DNA of 64,000 bases from Procambarus clarkii. Its lineage: Eukaryota; Arthropoda; Malacostraca; Decapoda; Cambaridae. Position numbers and translations under genes: made by a program. The stretch spans positions 6,187,700-6,251,699 of the forward strand of contig NC_091228.1 in NCBI RefSeq assembly GCF_040958095.1, in the 5' to 3' direction. A model generated the notes under the pieces. It saw only the letters and a list, made by a program, of their open reading frames with translations. It ran no database searches and was not told the origin of the DNA. This document shows positions 1-14,000 of the stretch, one piece after another (positions within the stretch are counted from its first letter, which is position 1; each line of letters starts with the position of its first letter).

Positions 1-104
1 TCCAGGTTGCAATCCTTTTGACCATGTCGTGGGCTAGTTGACTAGGGCATGTGTGTGGGAACCCAACACATAGGTTCGAATCCTCATCACAGCTCCTATG
101 GACT
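1..104 (+). repeat. tRNA-like interspersed repeat, 3' part
   Basis: The segment reads like a degenerate tRNA: an A-box-like stretch (gggctagttgactagg) is followed about 30 bases later by a canonical B box (ggttcgaatcc) and a run complementary to other tRNA-like repeats here (cctcatcacagc). Its first 50 bases recur near 50978-51030, so it is an interspersed family and not a functional tRNA gene. It lies in the PNKP intron upstream of the first visible exon. Confidence 0.55.
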
Positions 105-375
105 TTCTCAAAGGGTATAATACTTCAATGCATAAAACAATGGTTAAAACAAAGAAACAATGGGTCATGCTAAACAGGAATGCAACTGTCTGGAGAAATG
201 TGGTAAGTGGGGGTACAGTCGAGGAAAATTCGTTTTCCCCATACTGGAAAGTGCAAAATGGCATATTCTCTTGTTGTTATTGTAGTATTGGGTTAGATTA
301 TGAATGAATAAGTGGTTTGTAACGACGATGTAACTGTCGCCTATCGCAATAATTTATTGTGATGGGATTGGCAGC

Positions 376-466
376 CCCGTTTTGTCATGTGATGCTATGA
401 AACTGCTGATGTTTTCCAGACAGTTAACAATAGGCAACAACCAAGGACCCATGAGAAAGATGCATT

Positions 467-504
<38 letters not shown>

Positions 505-645
505 AGGGTTATTAACCCATGGAACTGCCTACCCGCCAAAGTCATAAATGCCAAAACTCTGCTAACTTTTAAAGTACAGCTGGAAAAGATAGTCAAGGCA
601 AATGGGGGGGAGAAGGGGACTTATGACCGTACCTTCAGCCACTAG
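376..645 (+). mobile_element. LINE reverse-transcriptase C-terminal remnant with ATT microsatellite
   Basis: An (ATT)n run at about 470-501 is followed by a frame reading NRVINPWNCLPAKVINAKTL and then a lysine-rich stretch. This resembles the tail of arthropod non-LTR retrotransposon ORF2 proteins (NRVVNxWNxLPxxVVNAxTVxxFKxxLD). Related tails occur in this window at about 27540-27905, 34800-35150, 42235-42525 and 49425-49575. It is an intronic fossil with no intact ORF. Confidence 0.5.
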
Positions 646-712
646 TGTTAGTGGCTGTCAGGTAAACTCGGCTAAACATTATATTCAATGCTGCTGTTTT
701 GGTATGTTTCAG

Positions 713-2017
713 TTGAGCTGCTGGCAGATTATGCTACATACACTGTCACAGTACGACAAATTGGACCCAATGTGACTGGTGTTAATCACAAAGGTCTACT
801 TTATGGTAGTACGACCCAGTTGCAGCACGGTGACATTCTAGAAGTAAGTTCTAATATTTCTTGTGGTTGTACAATATGCATGGTTGCAGTACATTATTGT
901 ACTGTGTTAATGATCTAAGTGAAATATGGTTCTGAGGTCTGCAGGAGCTATTAACAGGTTTGTGTATTACACTGAATACTCACGTAAAGGTCATCTCATA
1001 TAGGCAGTGTGTGTAGACTTAAAAGCCTCCTGGTTTAGGTCCTTAAATGATATTCTTATGTTAATTATGGTGGGATTATATCTACCAAACAGTTCTTTTT
1101 CTCTTGTTTCTTGTAATCACCTTACCCATATGGTGTAGTTAAATATAGGTCTCCTATCTCCCTTACTCATTTTCATTGCTTTATTCATATTTGGATTGAA
1201 TTTCATCAGCAATTTATGTGCCCACTCCTGAAGTTTGTCAAGGACTTCTTGTAGCATCCTACAGTCCTCTTCAGTTCTTTTACTTCTGATTAACTTAGCA
1301 TCTGTAAACATTAACATGTATGAGCTCACTACCCTTGAAAAGTCATTTTAATAAATAAATTTGAATGAGCAATGGTCCCAGGACAGATCCCTGTGGAACA
1401 CCATTTTCCAATCTTCTCCAGCTTGATGTATACTCTCTTACTAAGACCGTTTGTTTCTTAGTCTGCCCATTCCATCATCTGTTGTTGCTTGACAAGGCTG
1501 TGATTAGGCATGCTGTGTTTGGGACCCTAGTGGCTTCTTCCGTTTGTGATCCATGTTTTAAGTTTGGCTTTCAGGTTTTGCTTGTTTCCCTGTAAGTAAG
1601 AGCGGGTTGCTACCCAAGGCTCTGTCGTGGGGTAGCAACCTGTTCAGAAGGGATTACGTATTTCAATTCTCTCAACAGTTTAGATTTATAATTTAGGAAC
1701 CAATAATACAATTTTATCTTTTTTTTTTTTAACAGGTTCTGCTTGGTGAGTACCACCACAGAGTAGAATTTGATCCACCTCCTGACAATACAGACACTAA
1801 GAAAAATTGCCAAACAACTGATCTAGAAATGCCACGAAGGAAGGCTGAGATTGAGCAGAGTTCAGAAAAAAGAAAAAATTCAGTTGGAGATGAAAGCACA
1901 GAAAGACCAAAGAGAGCGAGGACACAAACACAAACAGAAAAAGGTGTGGAAGGCTGGGAGGAATATGATGATGAAGCATTACTAGTTTTTAACAAAAATA
2001 TGGAAGGTAGAACGAAG
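713..2017 (+). CDS. PNKP: PNKP exons: second half of FHA domain and linker
   Basis: Exon 713-843 starts after an AG at 711-712 and enters mid-codon. It reads [18 protein letters not shown], matching the human FHA stretch around QVELVADPETRTVAVKQLG, and ends at a GTAAGT donor. Exon 1736-2017 finishes the FHA ([12 protein letters not shown]), then gives a charged linker with a KRKN/RPKRAR basic cluster that could be a nuclear localisation signal. In the family the FHA domain binds CK2-phosphorylated XRCC1/XRCC4. The phosphopeptide-binding Arg and Ser of the FHA fold should lie in the missing upstream exon, so they cannot be checked here. Confidence 0.88.
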
Positions 2018-5000
2018 GTATGAATATGTACTGTTACTCCTTTACTTCACTCTGCATTGAATAGTTTTCCCAGATAACAGACCCATGCTGTGTAGTCTAT
2101 AATGAGATTGATTGTTTTTATTATATAATAAAACCATGGAATAATAGTGGATATTTAGTCTATTTTTTAAATTGTTTTTATTTGCTGCATTTGAATCATT
2201 TATGGTAGTTTTTGTGCAGTTTCAGTCAGTATTTCCCTCAGAATATGGTACTGCTGCTCTAGGGCCATATTCATTATGTTAAACTTCTATGAGAATCGCT
2301 GGCTACTGGTGGAAAGTACGACTCCAACAATTGTCTTGCCTCTTCAAAGGGGGCAGGGAGAACAAGAGGCATTTGGTGCAATACAGTTGATTGATGACAT
2401 TTAAAGTATACTGTACTTCTCTGGATTGGCTGTGAGCATAAAATATCTCCTTTTGATTATGCAATGCTATCATAAGCACTAGAACCATTAATATTGGAAA
2501 TCATTCAGAACAGATGCTGTATATTCACTATGGAGGTCGACTCTACTGACATCACGAGCTGCTTGTATTGCAATTAAAAAAGTACAAACAGCCTTTTGAT
2601 TTCAGATTCAGGTCAGGGGGTCTATATAATAACGTTGCTTAAATAACTACAAGAGATTACATATTGCATATTACATAATACATATTACATAAGATCCATG
2701 CATTTGAAAGGAATTGTACTGTATATAGGGCCACAGGGAATGTGTAGTTATACAGCTGACTTTATGGTTTTGTTAACCATAAATATTTTGTAATTTTGTA
2801 TTTTTGTTTGGTTGTAGGTTGCTGGTTATGATATTGATGGTACAATAATCACAACACAGTCAGGCAGAGTGTTTCCTACGGACTACAATGACTGGAAAAT
2901 TCTTTTAAGTGATGTTCCAGGCAAATTAAAACAGTTGTATCAAGATGGTTACAAAATAGTTTTCTTCACCAATCAAGCCGGTATTGGTGAGTACAGAGAA
3001 GTGAATCATCAGTTCAAGATTTGTGATATACTGCAACCAAAACAGTTTTATTAGTTATGTGATATATTACACTATTGTGTCACAGTTTTGGGCAGACCTT
3101 TCAGTACTAAAATAAATGATCAATGAAAAGTACTGTACTAATGTGAAAATGTTGCTACAGTCTGCAGTTTAATTTGTCAATGTCATTACATTACCAACTA
3201 ATACGCTTAATATTTTGTTAAAAAGTTTATCATTTGCAGCTACTGGAAAACACACAGTTGCAGGAGTGCAGAATAAGATTAGCAACATCATTAATAAATT
3301 AGGGGTACCTGTCCAGGTATTCGTGTCCACTGGTAAGAGCAAATACAGGAAACCAGCCATAGGCATGTGGAATTTCTTCAAGAATAATGTAAGTATTATA
3401 TTAGTTGTATATCTGGCAAGCCTCCTCTTTGGTAGCTTCCCTAGTTTGATGCACTGGCACTAAAGGGTTATATCTGATATGCCTGGCTTCTGCTACTTCT
3501 TCTATTCGTGGAAGCATTTCACACCGACTTGCCTTGCTAAATAGGGAATAAAAATGCCCTCAACTTCCACCAGATAGCAGGCTGTCAGGAGTGGTGGCAC
3601 CATCTTCACTCCTCTCTCTCTCACCTGGTACCTATTCCAATAGGCAGCTTTGACCAGGACCAGAAATCCTCTTTACATAAAGTTGCCAGCTTTCCATATG
3701 GACCTTTATTCATGTTTATGATCTTATGCTTTTGTTTTGCAATCATGTATGCTGGTTATCTTTAGTCAAATATAGATACTGCTCTTAAAAGATTCCCCAC
3801 ATTACACCCCCAAGATAACATAAATTTAGGGGTTGGTGAAGGTTAAATCTTCTTGTTTGATAAATTGTTAATTAGAGACAGCTAAGCTAGTCCCAGCTGT
3901 GTCTGATTACAAGTGACAGGATGAACAACCCAGCGGATTTTCTTCCTGTTTGGGGGATGTTGTACTGTACATGCTGTTATGTGGGTGTGTCCACTCGCAG
4001 GATGAGTGGCGCTGCCCAATAATTCGTACTTGGGGCAAAACTTAAAATTTAAAAGGGTTCACTAAGTGCATCTTTACATCCTTTTAAGTACCAAAGTACA
4101 GTACATATTTGATACATCACCAATTTCTCTGTCATTATCAATTACCTGATCTGACTCATTATTTAGTGGCCCCTGTCTTTTTCCCTTATGTTTGTTATTA
4201 CGTTTGAATAACCCTTTAGAAATGATCTTTGTCTGCCTTGCTACTTGCTCTACAATAATTCTTTTAGCTTTTCTTCTATTCTTTTTTTTCAGCTGTTCTT
4301 GCCTGTTTTGATAAATTGTTATTCAAGATGAACTTCATTCTTAATTTATTTGTTTACAACTTTCTTTTTTGTGTTTTCTTTTGCCCTGTATTTATCCTAT
4401 TTTTTGGTCATTATTATTATTATTCATCCTAATTGATTTATATGGTCATTATACTGCATTTCTAGGCTTCAACTAGAAACTTTTTAAATGAGTTATAATT
4501 TCTATTTTCATCATAATCTAGAATCGGTCACTCATGTGGCTATTTGTGCTCGATCACGAATAACTTAAGAGCAAGACAAAATAATATATATGACATTCTT
4601 GCTTTATCCTTTGCATAGTTGCAACATATGGTATAATGTAATGACAAAAAATGGGAAAAAACATTTACATTCCATTATCTCTACAATTTGTACAAGGCTT
4701 TTAAAATAATACCATTTCTTATTTATTCATTAACTATTGAACACAATTTTATTTATTCCTTATATATTTTCTTTTGCATTCATGAATGCTGAAAATTTAT
4801 ATGAAATGACTCATATAGGGCTGAATTATAGATAAATTAGCAATAATAAATAAATTTGTTGAGATAATTCTTTGAAAAGTTTATTTATTGGAAATTTAAT
4901 GAATGAAACATTGACGATTAGTAAATATGACAAAAACACACACACTCACGTGTAATATTTGCTCCCTGTTTCAGGCAAATGGAGGAGTGGACGTGGACAT

Positions 5001-8000
5001 AAATGAAAGCATGTACATAGGTGATGCTGCTGGTAGACCTGCACAAGGGTCAAAGAAAAAAGATTTCTCTTATTCAGATCGTCTGTTTGCTCTTAACATT
5101 GGGATAAAATTTTTCACACCGGAGGAGCACTTCTTAGGTAAGTATCTCTTAGCGGTTTGAAATTCCTCTATATATAAAACTACGGTACAGTGTATATCTA
5201 ATTTTTCACTCTGTACTTCCTTTCACATAACCACAATATATACATGCCACTGTATATATAGCACTGTTGCTTGTGTCACGATGTAAACAAAAATGACAAA
5301 TTACCATTCACCAGACACTAGTTAGCAGAGAAAGCAGGGAGATCCCCCCCAGCTGGATATTTGGACTTTTGAAAGAACTACTGTTACAAAGAGAAGGCAT
5401 TTTGAGTCTTATTGAAGTCAGATCTATGTTGCATGAACTCTGTGTGTTGAGAGTGGTTTTGACCTGTGATGGCCCTAGAATCTGTGTGAAAATGTTGTAT
5501 ATAAATTAATTGAATGATTAGTTTTTATTAGTCCTCTAAATTGTAACAGTCATAGCAATCTTCAACTAAACCCTTCATTCTTGGCCTAGAATGGGACTGA
5601 GGCTGTTTTTTTTGTAGGGGGTCCTATCTTCATTCAGGTCTGGTTATGTTTCTTCTGGTTACCTATCTTCATTCAGGTCTTGGCACTCTGTCTCAGATTC
5701 TCACTATAATTTAATCCTTCCACAATGGTTCTGCATATTAAGATTTCTCTTTCTCAGCTGCTTCACAGAGTGGTTAATGGGCAGTCTCAGGCATATCCAC
5801 ATACCCATGAGCCATCTAAGTTGGCTACATTAAAAAGCATTCGTTCTTGGTTATGTCCTGTGCCGACATCAGTGCTCAGGGAGGTTAGGAGGGACACTCA
5901 GATAGCTTCCCAGTACATTCCTAAGGTTTCTTGCCACCCACACCTCTCTTTCATACCATTCTGCAGCCCTGGTGAGTCTTGGCCTTATTGTATTTTGATT
6001 TACTTCTGCTGGCCCATGCCTTTAGAAACAGCCTAGTGAGAGTGCTTAGAAATCCAACTTCGAGTGAACAGTATGGGCCCAAAGGAGCACTTTTTCGAGG
6101 ACAGTCAGTTACTCCTGCTCTTCCTTCCTTGGCTCTCCTGTGCTTGGCTGCTGGTTTTTCTCTTTGCTTTTGCCTCAGGAAAAATTGAGTGAGGGTTGGG
6201 CTGGGGGCATTGTTGTGGTGGTGGTCGGTGATAGTGACCTCGTGTTAGTTCATTGTAACTGGGAAAACTGCAGGATTTATGGAAGTGCTTTATTGTTAAC
6301 TTTCTGTGATGGAACTGACTGAGTTTACTCCCATGTCTGATCTAGCACAAGTATGATTTGATATAAATAGTTTCAAAGTTTCCTACAATGCATAATGTTG
6401 ACCTGGTCTGATTTCAGCAGATCCTTGACTTAGTGTACTGCTGAGAAGATGGTTTTTCTTATACTCAATGCTAGATTTGTGTAGCTTTGTGTTTATAAAC
6501 TTTGGACTTGACTATTATTTCATTGTCTTTCAGTATTAATGTGTAGTAACATAATAGCCATCTTTCTGTTCTTATTGTAGCCTGTTTTCATGATCAAAAC
6601 ATCATCTACATAACTAAATACATAGCTATACATAGGTTAATTACCAGCTTTGTTTTACATATCAAGAGTGTACATTACAGCTATTTTCACCACAGCTAGC
6701 AGTTGGCAGTTTAGCTCTGCCCCTCATTATGCAATAGTTATTTACTTGCTATGAAAAGCTTTCCTTTCGGTACTCAGTTTGGTTAAGTTATCCTTGTTTT
6801 AGCAGCAGAAGTTTTTCTAGCTGAAGCCTTCCCTGTCTCTAGTATTTTAATTTAAATATTTTTGCAATTAACCTGATTTAATCCAATCAAAACCATCCTT
6901 GCAACTTTTACAATACTGAATTCATATCAGAGTAATAGACAAAATAAAGTACAGTATATATGAAATATGATACTCATATTTCTCTTAATATGAGCAGCTT
7001 CTCCCCCGAATCAACCTACCCTGGCTTTGCGCCCTGGTGAGGCCACTCCAGACCGACAACCAGAGCGCAACTCCATAGTCTCCTGAGACTGATGGATGCC
7101 TACTACTACTACTACATACAGTATTTGTCTTTCTAGGTGCCAAAACTCAGACATTTAATATGCCTGACTTTGATCCTCGTGCTGTGGATGACTCATTGCC
7201 ATTATTTGATCCACCATCTACTAAAGTTCCTAAGCATAAAATTGAGGTTAGTAGTAAAGACGTTGAAAAATACTGTATACAGATTTTTATTTTAAAATAT
7301 TTTGTATTTTAAACGAATGTTATACAGTGGCACTTTTGTACCACTGCAGTTACAAGGAATGTGGAGACAGTGGGGCATCTACCAGGAAACCCTGACATTA
7401 AAGCTGGAGTGAAATGAAATATTGGGCACACACAAAGTGCGTGGCACAAAACACAAATATAGAAATAGATAAAAAATAAAGCAATGGCTCCATGCAGAAG
7501 AAAACATTTTAGGGATAGCCAAGAATGATAAGCATGAAGTAGAATTTGAGCCGAGCAGAAAGGTGCACTCGCCCTGACTGCACAAGGTGAGTGAATCGAG
7601 TTGGTCAGCTAGCAGAGACCCTGGGTGCAAATATAATCTCCAGTTTTATGGAGAACAGTGAACTTCACAACCCAGGTCAACATAGATTTAAGGAAATGTA
7701 TATGTTTATCTCTCAGAATGTTTGGTAATATGTTTATTGTTTGTGATGTGTGTCTATGTATGTATTAACACGATGTACTGAACGGGGTGAGAATAGCTTG
7801 AGCTACCTCATCCCTTTGTGTGTATTTTACCTGAATAAACTTATTTCAATTTCAATTTCAACATAGATTTAGAGCAGGTAGACCCTGTCTTTACTCAACC
7901 ACAATGTCCCTCAACCACAGGACAGGGGCCTGTGGCTGAGTGGACAGCACTTAAGGACTCGTAATCCTAGGGTCCGGGTTCGATCCCGGTGCTAACGTAA

Positions 8001-11000
8001 ACAAATGGGCAGTTTCTTTCACCCTGATGCGCCTGTTACCTAGCAGTAAATAGGTACCTGGGAATTAGACAGCTGCTACAGGCTGCTTCCTGGGGGTGTG
8101 TATGTGTGGGGGTAAAAAAAAAAGTAGTTAGTAACAGATGATTGACAGTTGAGAGGCGGGCCGAAAGAGCAGAGCTCAACCCCCGCAAGCATAACTAGGT
8201 GAATACAATGGCAAAATTACAAAAGCATTAGAATAAAAGCAAAATGTAGATGTTGAATACATAAGACTTTGCAAAGGCATTTGATGTGTGACCATGGCAT
8301 GATAGCCCATAAAATGAGATCAATAGGAATAACAGGCAAAGGAGGGCAGTGCATTTAGGAATGTGAATTACTGACTTAGTTAGGTTAGGTTAGGCTGGGT
8401 AGGTTAAGTTAGGTTTGATCAAATTTCAATGATAGTTTTGACTCAAATTAAAGTAATATTAAAATCATGTATAATGTAATGCAAAACTTTATCATTCCTT
8501 AAAAAAGAAATTAGAAAAATGTAATATTTTTCTCTCTTGCTCGCTCGCTCACTTTCTCTCTTATATTTTTATTTTTTCTAAACCAGGTTGTCATAATGGT
8601 TGGATATCCTGGCTGTGGCAAAAGTTTCCTGACATCAACACATTTTGCTGCTCTAGGATATGTTCAAGCCAATCGTGACAGTTTAGGATCTTGGCAAAAA
8701 TGCCTTTCTGTCATGGAAAAATCTCTGCAGGTAAGAAAACTAATAATTAACCTCATAAGTAGATATTTTGGTCCTCCTAAGAAGGATGCTTTGTTGTTCT
8801 CAAACTTAATTTTTGTTATCTGCCAACTAATTTTGTTTTATAAACTAAATTATAATTTTTGTTTTTGTGCATTTTGTGTCTAATTTGTACGATGTTTGTC
8901 ATAAACTTTAGTACAGCACTGTTATACAGAAGGATAAAAGCAAATAAACTTGAGTTGAAATGGAAATTAATTATTCCTGAGGATTTTGTAGCTGCCTTGT
9001 ATTATGTAATTTTCACTATTGTTACCAAATGGCTACAGCTACTATGTCCAAACTCTTGTTCTGAAGGCCAGAAGTCTGGACAGATGTTTCAGTATGTTGA
9101 CAAAAATTTTGTTGATGCAGTTGGCAACTTTTGTATCTCGCAGTGAATTACTACTATTGTGAAGCAGCTGTTCTTCTTCATCACATGGGAAGGGTTAATG
9201 ATGCATGAAATCTTTTACAGAGGTCTGGATATCAAAATGTTCATTTTGTATAAGTGTTCATTGTATCCAATGATTTAGTACAATACTACAGTACATATAC
9301 AGTATATATGTGTTAGGTTAAAGTAAAAAAAAAAAGTATTTTACAGAAATGATTAAGACTTTAATTAATTTTGTACTTGTACAAGGATGGGAATCATGTG
9401 GTAATTGACAACACCAACCCAGATGCTGAATCTCGCAAGCGATATATTGACTCTGCTAAAAAGATGAACATACCAGTGAGATGCTTTGTCTTTAATACAT
9501 CCAAAGATCACAGCAGGCATAATAACAAGGTATGTATGCATGTTTGATGTCCCAAATAATTTATTAGTTTTTTTTAAGTTGTCTTGGAGCTAGCCATAAT
9601 AACATTGCTATTCAAGGTATAACTTTTTCATGATTTATGTTTTGTTCAGTTGTTACCTTTTAACACTTTTTGTGGTCTGGTCCTTCAGTTTGGCATTTTC
9701 TGCCAGTGTTTGAATTTATTTCTGGATCACATTACTAGACAGAACAGCTGCAAGGAGTGGGTAGCAATGCACTTTTATTGAGCTGTGCAAGATTTACATG
9801 CAATGTTGGTGTACATATTACATTGTAGGCCTGTATGTATTATTCAATCACTGGTTTTATTAATTAAGGGTAAATAAAAAAGTTATCTCACATATTGTAA
9901 GCACTTATGTGAAACAGCAAACCCATGAACCATGTAACATGATTATCACAGCTCCTCCCTTTACTTTCTGTGTCAGCAATATTAGTGTTGTCTACACTCA
10001 GTAATTTGAATTATATGGAGCCCACCCTTCCCTATGCAACCTGTCCTTCTACAAAGAATGTCACTTTTCGATCGTATGCGTTACATAAGGCCAAAAATTG
10101 CCGTACTAGAAAATGGAAGCGGCTCGCGAAAGTGACATGCTTTCCCATTTTCTGTTTTAGCTGGACTTAGCTGGTCTTGTTAGTTAACTGGGTTTGTGTG
10201 TTAGCCGACTTACCAGGAAAGTCCAAAAATTAAAATGCAGTATTCATAATTTTTGTATCACAACCAATATATATATATATATATTTCCACATGCAATAAA
10301 CATAAATAAACATGACATGGTTGTAACATCTTTCTGGTGTACACCTCTTTATGGCACAGATAACATTGATCCATGGGCTGGATGAGAGAGGTGGTATTAG
10401 GAGGAAGTGGCAAATATGTTATGTTTCCCTCATGCGAGGTTATGTTGTCAATATGAGGCGTGTGCAGGTGCATTATTAAGTGAGAGCAAATCCCAAATTT
10501 CACTAGGCCTCAACGTCGACACCGCCTCCTTCCAGTGGCATTGTGAGACGCTTTGGTGCTCCGAAATGGAATTCTTTGCGTCATCTTAGAATTGGTGCCT
10601 TCCTCTTTATGTGGCTGCATTCCTCAATTGCGATGTCCTTGTGGTAGAGACTTTTTGGTTGGACTGGTCATTGGGGGAGGGGAGTGGTTTCTGTACCTTT
10701 TTCTCACAGTCCAATTGTTGCTCTGGGTCTTGGCCAGGTAGAAGTCTTACCAAGGGAAGGTGGTCCTTCTGGCTCCTTTGTGGCTGGCTCAGCATTAGTT
10801 TCAGGTAGTACCATGACATGGTACTACATGTGGATTCAATGGAATCTCAGGTTGTATAATGTATATCATGTCATGGTACAGGGATAAGGTGCACAGCTGG
10901 GAGTACCCTGATCACTGGTTCAAGTCACCTAAGTGCATCACTTGATATTTTTATGTACTGTTTTTGCTGTTACAATATTATATTCACATGTTATATTTAT

Positions 11001-14000
11001 GTACAGTATACATTTTCATGCACCATTATGAACCACTGAGCAGTTCTGGTGGGTGTAATAATCTTGTAACTAGTTGCCTGAGTTCAGCCTAGTTCTGATG
11101 TTGTGCGTGAAATTGTAACTGGATGCATTAAATATATTATGCCTTTATATTTCTAATGTTTTTGCCACAGAAAATCATTTCTAATGTTTTTTCCACTCAG
11201 AAAATCAGTGTTGAATATAATGAAACGCCTCTTGCTGAATGAACCTCGGAGGTTTCCTGACCTCCCAGGTTGTCGGTTGGGAGTTTTTCATGTTCTCATT
11301 TGCTCTAGAATTGATGGATCTCCAGTGGACGGTGGACAGAGCCGCAGCCATTCCTCCCCCACGAAACTAGTGGACGGGGTGAGGCAGATGAGCACACACT
11401 TGTTTTAAGAGATTCTATCATTTGTTTACATTGTTGGGGAAGTTCGTTTGGTGGTTTTAAAGCTCCTGTCTCTTTGAACCCAGCAGTGGCCTGTATTGGT
11501 TTGCCGACTTTCTGGATGCTTCTCGGTGAGGTGGCAGTGTTCCTTGCGTTTGTGATGCCAGGTTTTGACTCTGGTCTATGGTAGGCCAAACAGAACTCCA
11601 TAGCTGATGTGATCTAGTAGTTGGGAGCCATCTTGGCGAGATATCTTCTGGGAGCCACTAAGGCTCGCCCAGAAAGAGGTGTTTCATTACATTTTGACTA
11701 TCAGTAGAGATAGAGATGGTGTCACTGCCAAAGGGTTAAGAACAAATTTAAAAACACTAACTGGTTGTCTTATTGCAATATTGTTTATATGTATTAAATT
11801 ATGTTTAGTGCAAACTTGATTCAGACCATTTATAATTATTTTGCTTTTTACTGAAATTTATTTGTAATCTGTACTTTACAATACCTTGAATTAATTTTGG
11901 CATCATTAACCAAGAAAAGGTCATCATTCTTGAACCGGTTTTTTTTTTCCAGTTCCGGGAATTTTTGGGAGCAGACCACAGCAAAGTGAACGACATGATC
12001 TACAACATGTACAAGTAAGAAAATTGTATTCTGTATTATCTTAAAGCATAGTCTAATTATTTCTATAGTTATTAATAATCTGAAACATCTTGATAATCAA
12101 TTAGATTTTTCTATTCGCATTGATTTACCTCAGTGAAATTTAGAAATTAGACTACCATAAATTCATGATAAGTGAAAACACCTTCTGGTTACATGCTGTT
12201 ACCTTGCGGTGATTCTGAGGATCAATGTCCCCTCAACCGGGTCTCTGACCAGGCCTCATGGTTGGTGGACTGGCCAACCAGACTGTTGGATGCTGCTTCT
12301 TGCAGCCTGCTACAGTATATAAATTACAGCCTGGTTGATCAGGTATCTTTTCAAGGTGTTTATGAAGTTCTCTTTTGAACACCATGAGAGGCTGGCCAGT
12401 TATGCCCCCCTTATATGTAGCAGGAGCGTGTTGAGCAGTTTTAGGCCTTTGATGTTGATAGAGTTCTCTTTCAGCATACCTACTGAGCCTCTACTTTTCA
12501 GTGGGGATGTTCTGCACATCCTGCCATGCCTCCTGGTCTTATGCTTTGTTATTTCCGTATGCAAATTTGGAATCAGTCCATCTAATATTTTCCAAGTTTA
12601 AATTACAGTACAGTATATCTCTCCTGCTAGTGCTCCTGAGAATACATATTTAAAAATTTTGATCGATCCCAATAATTTAGCTGTTTTATTGAGTGGATTC
12701 TAGAAGTACAATAAAGGTTTTTTGCATGCTCTCCAGGTCAGATATTTCTCCAGCTTTGAATAGGGCTGTAATTGTGCAACAATATTCCATTGTAGAGAGC
12801 ACTAGTGACTTGAAAAGTATCATCATTGGCATCACTTGTTTGAAAGGTTACAGGAGTAATATATATTGAGTGTCAAAACTTTGATTCGTTCATTTAGCTG
12901 GTATAGCACTATAAGATTAAACCAGTTGCAAACACATTTCGATACTCTATAGGTACCTTTCTGCTATACTTAGCACTCTATAGTGCAAGGCTAGAAAAAC
13001 AAATCAAATGAAAGTAAATTACTAGATGTCTAGCAGATATAAATACAAACAATTTCTGGAAATTTCAAGTTGATTAAGCTATAAAAACATTGTAAGTCTG
13101 AAAACATACGTTGCGATTCCATTATTTGCACTATCCAAAGATCCTGACTTTATTCGCAGGCTCCCCTGCCAGATGATATAGAATATCATTGCTGTTTAGG
13201 TCATATCTTTCATGTTCCCATAAAATCAACATTCTCATGGAAAATGCTGGAAGATAATAGCAGTTTTGTCTGTAAATAGGAGACCACACTGGCTAGCAGG
13301 GATCATAAGAGTAATAGAATTTTCAAATATTTTTCTAACAGTCCTGCTGCTGGCCAGACGTGATGATACTTTCTCATGAAAAGGATATTTTTTTGTAATT
13401 ATCGGGGGCAAGTGCCAAGCCATTACGACTTTATAGCACTTGGAAGGGAAGGAATGGTGTCCTACCACTTGAACGGTGGGGATTGATCGTCGACCTGCAT
13501 GAAGAGAGACTGTCGCTCTGCCGTTCAGTCAAAGTGGCTGGGTAGCATTTTATATATACATATATATATACTTCTACAACAATTTATAATACTGTATTAT
13601 TTAAATAATGCTATCTGCAGTATGTGGTTGCTTACAAATACAGTATTAAAAACTGGCTAAAATTTGTATAATCCTTTAAAACTGTTTAATTTTCAACTGA
13701 AATGCCTTCTGCATTTGTGACAAACTGCTACTTAATTTGTTTAAATATTAATCTTCCAGTGGGAAGGTATAACTTTTCATCGTCCACTAAATTACCCCGA
13801 ATAGATTTTCAGATACTTAATAATAACAAATTATTTAATACTTATCTTATACCATTGTGAAATTAGAATCTTCCAGTTATTTAAATACTGTATCTCTTTT
13901 TCAGATCAAAGTTTCAAGAACCAACTCTGAAAGAAGGTTTCGATGATATCGTGAGAGTTAACTTTGTTCCGAAGTTTAGGACATCTAAAGAAAAGGAGTT

